From NCBI GenBank assembly GCA_015680685.1, contig MNCI01027120.1, forward strand, positions 419,390-483,389: DNA of 64,000 bases, given 5' to 3'. Position 1 is the first letter of the stretch. The number at the start of each line of letters is the position of its first letter. Origin of the DNA: Gnetum montanum. Taxonomy: Eukaryota > Streptophyta > Gnetopsida > Gnetales > Gnetaceae. The notes under the pieces are model-generated. The model was not told the origin of the DNA, did no database searches, and saw nothing but the letters and a program-made list of their open reading frames with translations. Below, in pieces: positions 1 through 11,808 of the stretch. The position numbers and the translations under genes are program-made.

Positions 1-2775
1 AAGGTACCTAGTGGCTAACAATAGATGATAACACTCCTTTAATAATATGAATGGAACCAGCGAAGCTTCTCATAAGTTCTTATATTGATAACATGGATGA
101 AATGGAGTAGATTCATAACCAACTCTTTCATAAGGAAGTAGAAATGAAATGGGAAGAGTTGAAAATCCCTAATTATTTTAAGCAGGAGCCCCTTGAACTC
201 TAGACATTACTAGAAACATTAGAATGTTTTTTTCTTGATAATGTTAAGCTAGTAATTATCAATGTCAATCTTACCAAAGAATAGAAAAAGAAGCTGCTAC
301 AAGTTGTAAACAAATGACCAATAGCTTTTACCTAGTCATATCATGAGTTAACTAGAATAGATCCATGCATATGCTAGCATCAGATCTATATGGATTCCTC
401 TATGAAGCTAATGGGGTCTTTATAGAGTATATTGAATCCAACGCTTAAGCAAGCTATTAAAGATGAAGTGGAATAACTTCTTGAGCATGATTTATCTATT
501 CTATAGTAAACAATGAGTGTGTGATCCCACTCATTATTGTGCTAAGAAAAGGAAGAAAATAGAGAGCCTATATAGACTTTAGGCTGTTAAATATGTCTAC
601 ATTCAAAGATCATTTTCCATTGTCATTTGTGGACTAAGTAGTGGATACACTTGCAAGATAATTACTACAATTTTCTAGATGATTATAGTGGTTATAACCA
701 AATTCAAATCACACTAGAAAACTAGGTCAAGACAACTTTTACAAGTTCCTATGGAACTTTTACATATAAAAAGATGCCTTTTGGTCTTGTAATGCTCATG
801 CAACTTTCCAATGCTTGGTACTTAGCATCTTCCAGCAATAAATTGGTAGTGCTGTGGAAGTCTTCATGGATGAATTTTGCACCTATGATACCAACTTTGA
901 ACAAGCATTAAACCATCTAGAACAGGTGCTAAAACAATGTGTGAAAAAACACCTATGGCTCAACTCACAAAAGAGCCACTTGATGATCCAAGATGGCATT
1001 ATATTGGGGCACCATATGTTAGAAAAATAGATTGAGGTGGAGTCAGAAAAATAATTGTCATCCAAGCAACTTCAAACAGTAAAAGATGTGAGGTCATTCC
1101 TTAGCCATACTAGTTACTATAGGCACTTCATTGAGAATTTCTCTAAGATCTTCAAGCCATTGGTAGAGCTAACAAAGAAAGATGTAGTCTTTGAACAAGC
1201 CAAGGAATGTAAACAAGAATTCCAGTGATTAAAGTAAAAGCTTATAGAAACTCTAATTCTACATGTCCTAGATTGGTTCAGGTCATTCCACATAATGACA
1301 AATGCATCTAACTATGTGTTGGAAGTGGTGCTTACACAAATGATGATTAGAAACATCCATACTATATCCATCGTGCAAGCAAAAGAATTGTGGATGCACA
1401 ACTTAACTACACCATCATGAAGAAAGAACTCATGGAAGTGATATATGCCTTGGAAAAATTTAGGCACTATGTACTTAGATGTTCCATTTTTGTGCACATT
1501 GACCATAGTTCAATCTATTTGTTAATGAACAAGCCAATGATTGATTCGTGTTATAAGGTGACTAGTGATTTTGTAGGAATAGAAAAGGAACCAAGAACAT
1601 AGTTGCTAATTATTTGTCTTGGTTAAGATGGGATAGAAAGGAGGACAAAGAACCATTATCTAATTAATTTCTAGATGAGCTCCTCTTTTCTAAGTCCATT
1701 GAAGTTCAAAAACCAAAGATTACAAATTGGTATAATGACTTTCTCTCCTATATTCTCACATAGGAGACTCCTGTAAAATGGGATAATAAAAAGAAGCAAT
1801 AGTTTCTTTACTAGTTCAAGTATTACATGGAGATCCAAGGTAACCTTTATAAAGTTTGTGCCGATGGCTTGATGTAGATTAGTTGTAGATGCTCCAAGAT
1901 GATCTTAAAGGTCCTTGTAGGGGACATTACATAGGATGAAGAATGACTACAAAGATCATCATGACAAGATATTTTTAGCCAACGATTTTTAGAGATGCTC
2001 ACCATTTCTCCTATTCATGCAAGTGATGTCAACAACATGGAGGAATGGCTGTATGAATGGAAGTGCCAAAATAGTAAATCCAACCATTGAAACCTTTTAA
2101 TCATAGGAGCATTTACTTCATGGGATCCATCACTCCCATGTGAAATGGGAAGGCCTACATCATAGTTGCTATTGACTACTACATCAAATGGGCAAAAGCT
2201 ATAGCCACATATAACTATACATTTATAACTATAGCTCAGTTTGTATAACAACAAGTGATAAATAAGTTTGGTATGCCTATAGCACTCATTTCAAATAATG
2301 AAACATATTTTATAGGATCTACTTTTTGGAAATTAATGGTGCAACATAAATTTACAATACCCTATCACCCCTAAGACAATGGTCAAGCTAAGTTCACTAA
2401 TAGGGAGATCACTATAATTATAACATGAACTATTAGTAGATATAGGAAGTACCAAAGTACCAAATTTTACAATGCACTTTGGGCCTATCATTCAACCTAG
2501 AAGCTTCCTATAGGCTACTCTCCCATGAGTTAGTATATAGAAAGTTACCCAAACTTCTAATCCAAGCTGAACTTTGTATACTGATAATGGCCTGTGAACT
2601 TGACCTAGACCTTAATATAGCCCTAAAAGAATATATTATGATACTCAATGTGCTAGATGAGAATAAAAGAATATCCCTAATGATCAATGAAGTTCCTAAG
2701 GCACACAAAAAACAATATCATGATGCACAAATAAGAAAAGTTACATTCCAACTTAGAGATAAAATTCTTTATTAG
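1..2775 (+). pseudogene. Gy1 pol remnant (reverse transcriptase, RNase H, integrase)
   Basis: The coding sequence is broken by many stops and frameshifts. In order: linker (1-550); reverse transcriptase (about 560-1040) with the FLDDYSGYNQIQI block near 675 and the catalytic box as FMDE at 864-875, where the family has FMDD; connection and RNase H region (about 1060-1600) including SYYRHFIENFSKI; integrase zinc-binding region (about 1880-2040); integrase core (about 2090-2560) with NGQAKFTNREI, so the residue expected to be the catalytic Glu is Lys. The tail contains ELVYRKLPKLLIQAEL. Both catalytic changes indicate an inactive enzyme. Confidence 0.88.
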
Positions 2776-4496
2776 AATCCCATGCATGTGCCACAGCACA
2801 TTAAGTTCCAAATGTTATGGGAAGGACCTTCAATAATCCATTCAACTTTTTTTTCTAGGGCCATGATAATTTACCACTAGATCATCAATTAAAAACATAT
2901 GTTAACCAACATACAGTAACTTAACTCATTCTTGGAACCCCAAGTAATCAACAATACTAACACCTCTTCGTAGGAATAGGCATGCTCTATTTTTTGGATC
3001 TCCTCTTCTTAACTTAGTTATGAGGGAGATGGTTATCCATCTTAACATCTTGATGAGGTTAACCAATTTTTGACCTTTCTGTTTTGTAATGTTCTTTATA
3101 TGTTTTCCATTTTCTTGAATATTTAATTGATTATTTTATATATTTTCTTTTCTTTTCCTCTATATTAATTTCATCTAGTCTTGTTGGAAATCTTTGATTT
3201 TGTTCATTGCTACTGTAAATTTTGGAAATTGATTTAAGAGAACTATCAATACTATGATTAATTAACCAAAATGCCAAATTTTGTCCTTGGACTATGTTCT
3301 TTACTAATAATTTGTTAATTTTCTAGTGGTATCAAGTAGTAAGTTTACAACATCCACCCATTTTATTCATTCCATGGAAAATCAATATCCTAAAAGCATG
3401 AAGGTTCTTTCACATTACAACTAAAAGTAACCAATGATCTTATTACTTAATTAACTAGGAAAGGACAAAGGGGAAATGAAAAAGGGTGTGACCTCAAGGG
3501 GATTTTATGTGTTTTCTTCTCAACTTTCTTCTTAAATTTTATGATACTCCACTAGTATATTATCACTTCTATTATCAACCATAAAAGGAAGCATTTCTTT
3601 GCATGGTGTGGTTCCCATAAAAAAAAAGAATAAGAATACAAAGCACACCCCTTTGACTCAATAATGGGTTACAAGCACTAGTTATGAAGTTAGAAAGACA
3701 TGTTACCCATGCTTGAAGGCATCCCTCTAACTAACATCTTCTCTACTTCCTTCTTCTTTTTTCTTCTTCTCTTAGAATGATGGTTGTCCTTTGGGGTTCT
3801 CATGAACTTTTAATCATTGAAAAGAAGAAATATTTCAATGCAAGGTCACTATAAATGGAATGGAGTTAGTCTAGACTTGGAACGAATTAGTATCAAATCA
3901 TCTTAATCACAATTTTTACCAAAAATCTCATGTGACCAAGATGTAGATGATCTATCCACTATTTACCCTCTCTACCATTTACTCACGTTGTTTTCTACAA
4001 CCTCACTACCTCATACCATGACAAATTGATACGTTTGCTTTCTAGATAGCATAACCTTAGAACAACTCCTTCCAGAGGTATGGAATTTAACTTAACACAA
4101 CCATTCATCATCCTTGGTGCCCATGAACTCCTTGCGATGAAGTTATGCAAGGGCATAATAGGCACATACACCTACGTTGGGGAGGACCCACTTGCATTCC
4201 TTTGGTCTACCTTAAGTTAAAATTTCTTACCATCAACTGCTTATGTAATCGATAATCTTGATAGCACTATCGCATCTAATTTATCTTTATTTGACATTAG
4301 AACATCCTCAAAGAACTCATCCAATCCACTCTAATTTCTTCCAATTAACCAAACATACCCTCTTTCATGTTGTTACCATCATTCTACATCCTTTTGGCTT
4401 TCATTTTTCTTTCATTTTGTCCAAAACAACCTCAAAATTCTTCCATTTACAAGTGAAGAATATAGCTGAGAATAGCTACATTAACACAGTAGGATG
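2776..4496 (+). other. Gy1 3' non-coding region
   Basis: About 1.7 kb without a supportable gene. It aligns by landmarks with the 3' non-coding regions of Gy3 (31766-33724), Gy2 (52481-53650) and Gy4 (58141-60333): the GGAGATGG block, GGGTGTGACCTCAAGGGG, GAAAGACATGTTACCCATG near 3693, and GGGGAGGACCCACTTGCATTCC near 4180. The short open frame at 4258-4497 has no recognisable domain and is probably chance. Confidence 0.7.
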
Positions 4497-4510
4497 ATTT
4501 GCACTTGGTT

Positions 4511-5100
4511 TGTTGGGATTCTATTGCTAGACCCAGGGAAGCCAAAGGTTTTGCAGTTCTTAAATTTTTTGATGTAATCGATATGGGGTATCAATTACTT
4601 ACTAACCGATTGTTGCATGCAGAAGATAGACCAACCCAATGGATTTAGATAATGAATAACAAATACCACAAATGGGTGGCAGGTAACTGGGACTCACTCA
4701 TTTGGAGAACTCTATGCAACCATGTTCATAAGGTGGAGCAGAGGGGGATGCTGGGACAGCAACCACATTAAATCATTAAGCATAAGAACCCCAAGATCGA
4801 GGGTGGAGGGTAATTTGGAAAGGTAGACTTCTCAAAAAGATAAATGCTTTTATCTAGATGGTGATCAATGTTGTGCTTCCTATGTGGGTTGTGCTTAGGA
4901 GTCAGAGGTTAAATACTAATGATGTTTTCCTACTCTGTACAAGGAACCCTAAAACATTGAATCATTTTATTTGGTGCTATCCATATGTGACTGCCACTTG
5001 GTGGGCTATCGCGATCCCACTACTGCTTAAATTGGATAGTGACTCCAAGGTAGCGGTTGTGCTATGGAGTATCTAGTCAGCTCATAACAATCAAATCTTT
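4511..5100 (+). pseudogene. LINE-A reverse transcriptase C-terminal region
   Basis: One frame reads WDSIARPREAKGFAVLKFF, then MGYQLLTNRLLHAEDRP and WDSLIWRTLCNHVHK, with interrupting stops. This is the conserved block after the polymerase domain of plant L1-type LINEs. LINE-B has WDTIARPREVGGGLGILRF at the equivalent place. A following stretch (4858-5076) contains LNHFIWCYPYVTATWW, which resembles the zinc-binding (zf-RVT) tail of these proteins. The polymerase core and endonuclease are absent because of 5' truncation. Confidence 0.75.
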
Positions 5101-5106
5101 TGAGGT

Positions 5107-6345
5107 TTGCCACTTCCCCTACCTACGCAAGTTGTTGCTAATGGTTTGAGGTTGTGGCGGGAGGCATTGGTGACTATTGGGGTGACTCCTACTTTTGAGT
5201 TGTCACATATGGCATTTCATGAGAAGTTGTCATTATGGGCAATGGTGGAAAGGGTTGGATGGGTAGACTTCTTACCCATGCTTGCGGAAGACCTAGATCT
5301 TGCCAACAATTCTTTCTTTAGAAATTGGACTATGGACTTCACCACATTCAAAGGTGTACAGATTGAGCTTACAAAGCAAGCACTACTATGGCTTCTTGAA
5401 ACTCCAACTAGAGGGGAGGTTATTCTCTTGATGGGGAGGGGCCTACAAGATTTTGAGGATTTCTTTCCTAGCCTTGTACGAAAAAAAACGTGGGTAGGTG
5501 CTTAAGAAAACTCTGCCACAGCTATGGTAGGATGAGCTTGTGGAGAGATTCTTCGTTCAATTAGGGAACATGTGAAAATTACAAGGGGTACAATTTTCAT
5601 TCTTGAAATGCCTATGGCTGGGGTGTGCTACCAACATTCCAAAATTATTTTTAGCCTCGTTGTAGTGGGGGCAGTGTGGGAGGCACTCTGGGCTTATTTT
5701 GGCACTTTGGTGGGCTGTTGTACAATAGGTTCCATGGGTGTTAGGGTTCCTTCCTTTCCATGTCATGGGGGAAAGTGTGGGGGGAATGGTTGGGGACTAT
5801 GTGTATTAGGGAGTGGGGGTGGGGGTTGGAGGTGGAGGGGAATGAGGAGTTTGCTATGCTCAGGCTTCCTACATAGGTGCATGCGGGGGTTGTGCCCTCA
5901 AGGGTAGATGTGGCCATTGGGTGATCACCTTCCCTAGATGATGAAGTACAATAGTTGGCTAAAGTTAAGGAGAGTGATCTCGCTGAGGCAATTGAATGTG
6001 CTCGTGGGGAGGAGAGGGCCCTTTGGAAGCCTTAGTGGCAAGCACATGAAGAGGAGTTCCAATGTCAAATGACTTAGTTTGAGTTACACAATCAGGAGAT
6101 GGCTAGAGAGACCATACGACAAAGGGAGATTACTAAGGTAGCAAATAGGGTTGTGCTTGAGGATGAGATCCACAAATAACTCAGAGAGGTGATCTTATAG
6201 GAGGAAAAAAATAGCATCATCTAGGAGGAAGAGGAATAGGAGCATAGAGAGCAAGAATCCAAGCACCTACAAAAACAATAGGATCGAGCACACAAAACCA
6301 ATGCTAGATCCTAGCTTTGCGAGGACAAATGCCTTATGTTATAAT
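5107..6345 (+). pseudogene. LINE-A downstream ORF: unknown domain plus coiled-coil-like tail
   Basis: A 132-codon open segment (5107-5505) contains VERVGWVDFLPMLAEDLDLA, NNSFFRNW, TTFKGVQIELTKQALLWLL and TPTRGEVIL. The minus-strand segment at 8259-8516 in LINE-B has the same skeleton (NVGWAGVL, DPDLVDNAFFHNW, ATTFQGGHIVL, SEVIL), so this is a conserved protein and not a chance frame. The ELT...L...GEVIL part loosely recalls the plant mobile domain of transposon-derived proteins; that comparison is inference. Further on (about 5940-6330) the frames are rich in Glu, Lys and Arg with stops, as expected for a decayed coiled coil. It starts about 10 bp after a stop and lies about 670 bp after the WDSIARP block. 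Confidence 0.6.
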
Positions 6346-6960
6346 GAATATTAATAGCAATTCGTCTTGGCTAATGCTTCAACACTTCATCAGGAGAACC
6401 TCTACTAAACTACACCTAGATGGGAAGGGGGACACAATCACATGCACACAAAAGAAAGTATAATTTAAAAGATTCCAAGAGGCTACCACTTTTGTGGACA
6501 TGGAACAACATCAGGCTATGCTCTATGCCATCCATGCATAGGAGTGCACTACTTGCAATTGTGTCTAGTTGCCTCACCATATCTGAGGAATTTTTTGCCT
6601 CTAGGGGTATTGGAGGTTGTTTGGTTCCAGTCGATTTTCCTTGTTAAGGCTATTTTGTCTCCCAGTTGGGGCCCTCTTTGGGTGTGGTTTCAGTCAACCA
6701 TGGTTGTTCCTTGTGTGTTCATTTTTCTCTGTGTTTGGGTGTCTATGGGTACATGGAAATATTTTTTGGTTGGGGATGTGGGTTTGGACTAGGGTCCATT
6801 GAGTCTAGCCAAGGTGGATGTCTGGGAGGTTCTCACTTTATTGGTTGAAGTGTTTTTGGCCCATTCTAGCTTGGGGATTAGCGACCCCTTCTTTGGGGTG
6901 CTTTACCCCCCTTAGCCTATTTTTTTATTGTACATAGACTTGGAAAATTTATTAATTTGA
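6346..6960 (+). other. LINE-A 3' untranslated tail
   Basis: G/T-rich non-coding sequence. The several overlapping open frames between 6420 and 6850 lie in different phases with no shared domain, so none is supported as a gene. It ends with TTGTACATA at 6928-6936 and a short AT-rich run, matching the LINE-B 3' end. Confidence 0.6.
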
Positions 6961-7559
6961 TAACCCAAACTTTTCTTTAAGAAAATGAGTTCCTAAATTA
7001 AAAGCACTTATGAAAAGATGATTCATTTCCTTATGATATTCACATTTGAGTAAACATTACTACACAAACCCTTAAAATCATATTCAATAAAATTAAATGA
7101 AACAAACTATCCAAAATAGTACTTAACACTACATAAATTGTATTAATGATATTGAAAATATGTACAAGTGGGATTCACACAGCAACAAAAGAAATCCAAA
7201 TCAACACTATGAGGTTTCAATCCCACACTTCCTCCTCCTCTCCCCAACCACACCCCCCCTCCCCCAACACCCAACATCAAGAAGGGGAGAACAACACCCC
7301 AACCTCAACAACACCGCCATTCCACTAGATCAAAAATTCCTTCAATACCTGATGCCAAGTAACAACAAAATTTCCAACCAAAAGTATAGTGGGGTCCACC
7401 CTTGTTCCAACAAAAAGTAAAGGCCACAAGGACAAAACCAAAAAGGCAAGTAGACAAAACCAACCCATTAAACCCAACCATCCATCCCGCCAAAGGCTCC
7501 TACCTAAAGTCATCTAGATAGTTGCACACAATAACAAGTTGCCTGCTCCTAAGCATGAA

Positions 7560-8516
7560 TCATGTCTAGCACCATCTAATGTTGTTCAATGTCTAGCACC
7601 CTCTTGGCCTACGCCACCACCTCCTTCACCACCTTAGCTTCTGCAGCAATTGCCTCCTCAATCGCCTTGGCCTCCACAACCACCACAACTTCCCTATCCA
7701 CATGAGCTGTGGCTTCCAAATTCTTCTTTTTAGCCTCAAGGCTCCTAATCCTAGCATTTGCCACCTCCAACTCATCATGAACGACCATCTCAAGGTTGAA
7801 TAGAGCATGAAGTCCCTCCCAAGATATCATCTCCCACATAGCAATAGAAGTCTCAAGCGCTAGTTCAAGCATAGCCTCAACCCCAACCCATCCTGGCCCC
7901 ACAAGCCTCCTGCTGTAAACCACATGCGGATTTGGCCTTGAAGGACAAGGAATAACTGGGCAAGCCATCCTCCAAAAAGCAAGAATCAATCCCCCAAGTG
8001 GCAACCATGTCATTGTTGCTAGAGCACCTCAAGTAAAAACCATGGCAACTTAAGCCTACAACCAAGCTTAAGGAACTTTAAAAAGGAGAAGTGGACCATG
8101 CATAGCTTCCGACCATTGCTTGATTGCACTTAATATTGATCTACCAACTTTGTTGCCTCCTACTAGATCAACGGTAGAGCAGATTTAGGAACCTCCCCAC
8201 TAGCAATTTTGGTTATAGCCCCAATGAAAAAAATCTACACATCCTAGAACCCATGGCCCTAAGGAAGAATGACCTCACTATCAACCAACACACCTAAAAA
8301 AACCATTAGCACCTCTTCTATCAACACAATGTGGCCCCCTTGGAAAGTGGTAGCGTCACCCAACCAATTGTGGAAAAAAGCATTATCCACCAAGTCTGGG
8401 TCCCCCTGTAACTGACTCAGTACCCCAGCCCAACCCACATTCCAAATCATCGACCAAAACTCCTCGTTCCGCTGGTACCCCATGTAATTCAGCTCAAAGG
8501 TGGACATCCAACCCAT
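7560..8516 (-). pseudogene. LINE-B downstream ORF, homologous to the one in LINE-A
   Basis: The first segment (8516-8259) contains FWSMIWNVGWAGVLSQL, DPDLVDNAFFHNW, ATTFQGGHIVLIEEVL and SEVIL, parallel to LINE-A 5185-5430. Later (8013-7609) a 134-codon frame contains GGLILAFWRMACPVIPCP, matching GLILALWW in LINE-A, then a Glu/Ala/Lys/Val-rich stretch with heptad-like spacing (ANARIRSLEAKKKNLEATA), a probable coiled coil. The distance from WDTIARP to the FEL block is about 680 bp, almost the same as in LINE-A, so the ORF belongs to the LINE. Function unknown. Confidence 0.6.
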
Positions 8517-8559
8517 TGCAACAATTACTTCTTGCCATAATTTCTACCCTTGCATCACC

Positions 8560-11500
8560 ACCTAAGCTAGGGAAGTCGTAAAGCACGAAAAATCAAATTA
8601 TTATGAGCTTTCCAAGTAGCCCATAACATGGCAACACCTATTTAATCCCCATTTAAAACATGGGCCTAGGATGGCGGTGCACCAACAACTACCAAATATC
8701 AATCATAAATGGGCATTGGTCAATAAAGTGGGTAATAGTTTCCATCTTCCTTAGGCATATCGAACATGCCTTAGCAATATTGAGCCCATGGGCCCACAAA
8801 ACAACCAACACAAGCAATGCCTTGTGATTAATGAGCCAAATAAACACTAATTTTTTTGGCAATCAACCCTTCCACAAGGCACACCAACCCCATTACTGAT
8901 GGAAATTTCCTCTTAATGATGTCCTAGGATGATTTCCCCATCATATCGGTCATTATCATAGCTTTGACATGTGCTCAAATGGTTCTCCAAACTAGTGAGT
9001 CCTCATAGCTTGCCTCCCATTGAGTATATTGGTTCCTCATGATCTAAATCCATTGGGAAAGATTAGGAGTCACTTGCATAGTATAGTTGACCAACATTTG
9101 ATACCCCATCATAATCAAATCCTAGAATCTTAAAATTCCCAAACCACCCCCCACCTCTCGGGGGCGGGCGATGGTGTCCCATCCCACCATAGGCATCTTA
9201 GAGCCCCCTTTTCCACCAAACCATATGAAGTTCCTAATAATCTGGTCCACTTTATTCACAATAGCCATGGAAGGTGCCGCAACTACCATCATGAACCAAG
9301 CCATAGCAAACAAGACAAAAGTCACCAGTAGAATCTGCCCTTTTTGCATTAAAAAAAATTAGTCCAATGCTCCACCCTTTTTTGTAGCTTGCAAATAAGA
9401 GTATTCCAAGTTTCTTGTGACCAATCTAGTCCACTTTATTCACAATAGCTATGGGCGGTGCCGCAAGTGCCATCGTGAACTAAGCCATAGCAAACAGGAT
9501 AGAAGTTGCCAGTAGAATCCAACCTTTTCACGTCAAAAATGATTAGTCCAACACTCCACCCTTTGTTGTAGCTTGCAAATAAGAGTATTTTAGGTTTCTT
9601 TCCAATTCCAAGAAAAAATTAAAAGCCCTAGGTAGACATCATGCATTGAACCAGTGAGCATTCCTAGTACTTGTAAGATCCTCCCCTTATCCAAGCTGGA
9701 CGCTTGGGCAAGATGGACTATGCACTTCCATTTATTCACCTCCAACCCAATCTCCTGTGCCATCTTCTCCAATGCTTTGTTAATGGCCTATGCGTATGGA
9801 ACCAAAGCACTTGAGAATATCATAATGTCATCAGCATAGTGCTTTGTCAGGTAATCAATCCCAATAACATTTAGCCCCTAGACCCCTTCAGCCTTACAAT
9901 ACACCTAGAGAGTATCCATAGCAATGATGAATAAATAAGGTGAAATGGGGTCCCCTCATCTTATTCCTTGCCCAAGAAAGAAAATCCCCACAAACAACCA
10001 CCTATGTCAAAAGAATAGGCTCCCAAGGCTTGAATTTGAATACAAAGGGTAATGAACTTGGGGTCAAATCCAGGACATCCCAACTAATGGTATCATAAGC
10101 TTTCTTAATGTACGATTTGATACACATACCCAAGTACCTAGTGCCATGAATCAAGTTCATAACCTCCTGAAGCAAAATGACCTAATCGTGAAGATATCTT
10201 CCCTTGACAAAACCAACTTGGTTGTTCCCAACCAAGCGTGCCATCAACAAGGCAAGTCACCATGCCAACCGCACTAGCATCTTCGTGAATAGCCAAATCA
10301 AAGTATTGCACACCCCAATCAAACGAAACTATGAAGGGTCCAAGGGGGTGGCAACCTTAGGAATTAGAATGATTCTAGAGCAATTAATTTTGTGGTAGAC
10401 CTAATTTCGTTGCAACATCAAGTTGAAGGCATCTAGTAAGTTTTCCCCCAACACATCCATAAATTCCCCAAAAAATTCAACCAACCACCCATCTGACCCA
10501 AAGCCCAATCCGATCTCATGGAAGCCAACGCCTCCTCTAACTCCCTCCACAAGAAGGGCTCCAAAAGCATTTTATTCTCAATCACCCCCAGAATAGGCTC
10601 CACTAGAACTGAAATAGGCAATGTCCTAGCATACACCTAGATATTAGCCTAGTACCACTGCATCACATGGGCAACGTCCCATGGGTCAATCAAAGAGACC
10701 TCATCTAACTCTAGTCTAATCTCCTTAGCTAAGCGGTTAGCCTTAGCAATAGCAAAGAAGAACTTCATGTTTTTGTCCCCCTCTTTTAGCCAAGTAGCTC
10801 TAGCACGTTACTTCCAATCGGTCTCCTCTTCAGCATCAAGCTCCTATAACTTAACAATAACTTCTCCTCCACATCCACCTATTCTCCCCTCTTCTATCGA
10901 GCCTGTAGTGACAACAAACATGATAGAAGATCTGCATGCCCAACCTGAAAAGGAAACTAATCTATTACTTTGCTAGAAAAAATGGCATGTTTAAGATGAC
11001 ACAACCCAACCTTCAAGAAATTCCTAGGGTCAACCTGCAAATGATAACCTGCCCAAATATGCACCTCCAGTGGCTTGAGCCATGACTTTAATAACTAAGA
11101 TCTCTCAAACTGGAAGGAGGAAAACCTCAATGAAATGTGATTCCCCACCTAACAACAAAGCGACCGATGGTCAGATGCCATCCTCTCCTTCCCCACCACC
11201 TGTACATCAAAATTCATCAGGATGTGAGTACTAATCTAGACACAATCAATCTTGGACAAAACTAGATCTTTTCCCCTATGACGGTTGCTCTAGGTAAACT
11301 TGTAATCGGTAATCTCCATGTCCACCAAATCATGCACCTACAAGAAATCCAAGAAGCGATGACTACCCAATAGATCAATCATGTTGTTACCCATTTTCTC
11401 CCACACATACAAGCATTGATTGAAATCCCCAATCACGATCCACTGGCTCTGATCAATGAGCATGACAACCTATCGCAACTCATCTAGTTGTTCCTCCCAA

Positions 11501-11808
11501 ATCTAGGCATCATAGAAGTTTGTAAGCCAAACTTCCTTCTTTGGAAGCCGCATAGTAATGCTCCACATCAAGGAGTCAATTGACCTAAACGATGGCTTTG
11601 CTAGAACTGCCAACCCCCCTACTTTACCATGACTAGGTACCAACTGTGTTTGCCACCCAATCCACTACAAATGATGGGACTCCATAGTTAGCAACTTTGT
11701 TTCCTGTAAGCACACAATATTAGATTCCTCCCTTCTCATAATATCTTGGAGTGTATTTTATTTTTAAGGGGTACCATACCCCCTGTAATTCCAAGAAAGG
11801 ACTTTCAT
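8560..11808 (-). pseudogene. LINE-B ORF2 (endonuclease and reverse transcriptase)
   Basis: Opens at 11808 with MKVLSWNYRGYG, the usual start of plant LINE ORF2. Endonuclease motifs follow: NIVCLQETKLL near 11730, WIVIGDFNQCL near 11440, and KERMASDHRSL near 11170. The reverse transcriptase has GDPISPYLFIIAMDTL near 9940 and the catalytic YADD box at 9827-9838. WDTIARPREVGGGLGILRF lies near 9180, and zf-RVT-like remnants lie further on. There are many stops, and a 184-bp internal tandem duplication (9241-9608) disrupts the frame after the polymerase domain. The endonuclease would nick target DNA and the polymerase would copy the element RNA there; neither can be active here. Confidence 0.88.
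9241..9608 (-). repeat. 184-bp tandem duplication inside LINE-B
   Basis: 9241-9424 is repeated at 9425-9608. Both copies run from TCT(G/A)GTCCACTTTATTCAC to GCTTGCAAATAAGAGTATT. The two copies differ at scattered positions. The family member LINE-A does not cover this point, so which copy is ancestral is unknown. Confidence 0.85.

Larger units (their letters stand above)
1..4496 (+). mobile_element. Gy1: decayed Ty3/gypsy (Athila/Tat-type) retrotransposon, 3' part
   Basis: Remnant of an LTR retrotransposon of the same family as Gy2, Gy3 and Gy4 in this window. It enters from the left edge, so its 5' LTR, gag and protease are outside. Seen: pol from the linker before reverse transcriptase to the end of integrase (1-2775), then a long 3' non-coding stretch. 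Two landmarks of that stretch recur in the sister elements: a block containing TTAGTTATGAGGGAGATGG near 3010, and GGGTGTGACCTCAAGGGG near 3485. No 3' LTR is visible; LINE-A begins near 4497 and probably landed in the 3' non-coding region. Family assignment rests on pol motifs and similarity to Gy3. Confidence 0.85.
4497..6960 (+). mobile_element. LINE-A: 5'-truncated L1-type LINE with an extra 3' ORF
   Basis: Only the 3' portion of a non-LTR retrotransposon is present, as is typical of LINE insertions. It starts inside the region downstream of the reverse transcriptase and ends with TTGTACATA at 6928-6936 followed by TTTATTAAT. LINE-B on the opposite strand has the same order of parts and also ends in TTGTACATA. 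The left boundary is set where similarity to LINE-B begins and is good to perhaps 30 bp. No target duplication was identified. Confidence 0.75.

Noticed and set aside
6420-6848. Four overlapping open frames of 60-82 codons on the plus strand.
   Set aside because: Different phases, biased G/T composition, no motif; they lie in the LINE-A 3' tail.
7146-7420. Open frames rich in Pro, Ser and Gln on the plus strand.
   Set aside because: They are the complement of the LINE-B 3' UTR, with a C-rich run.
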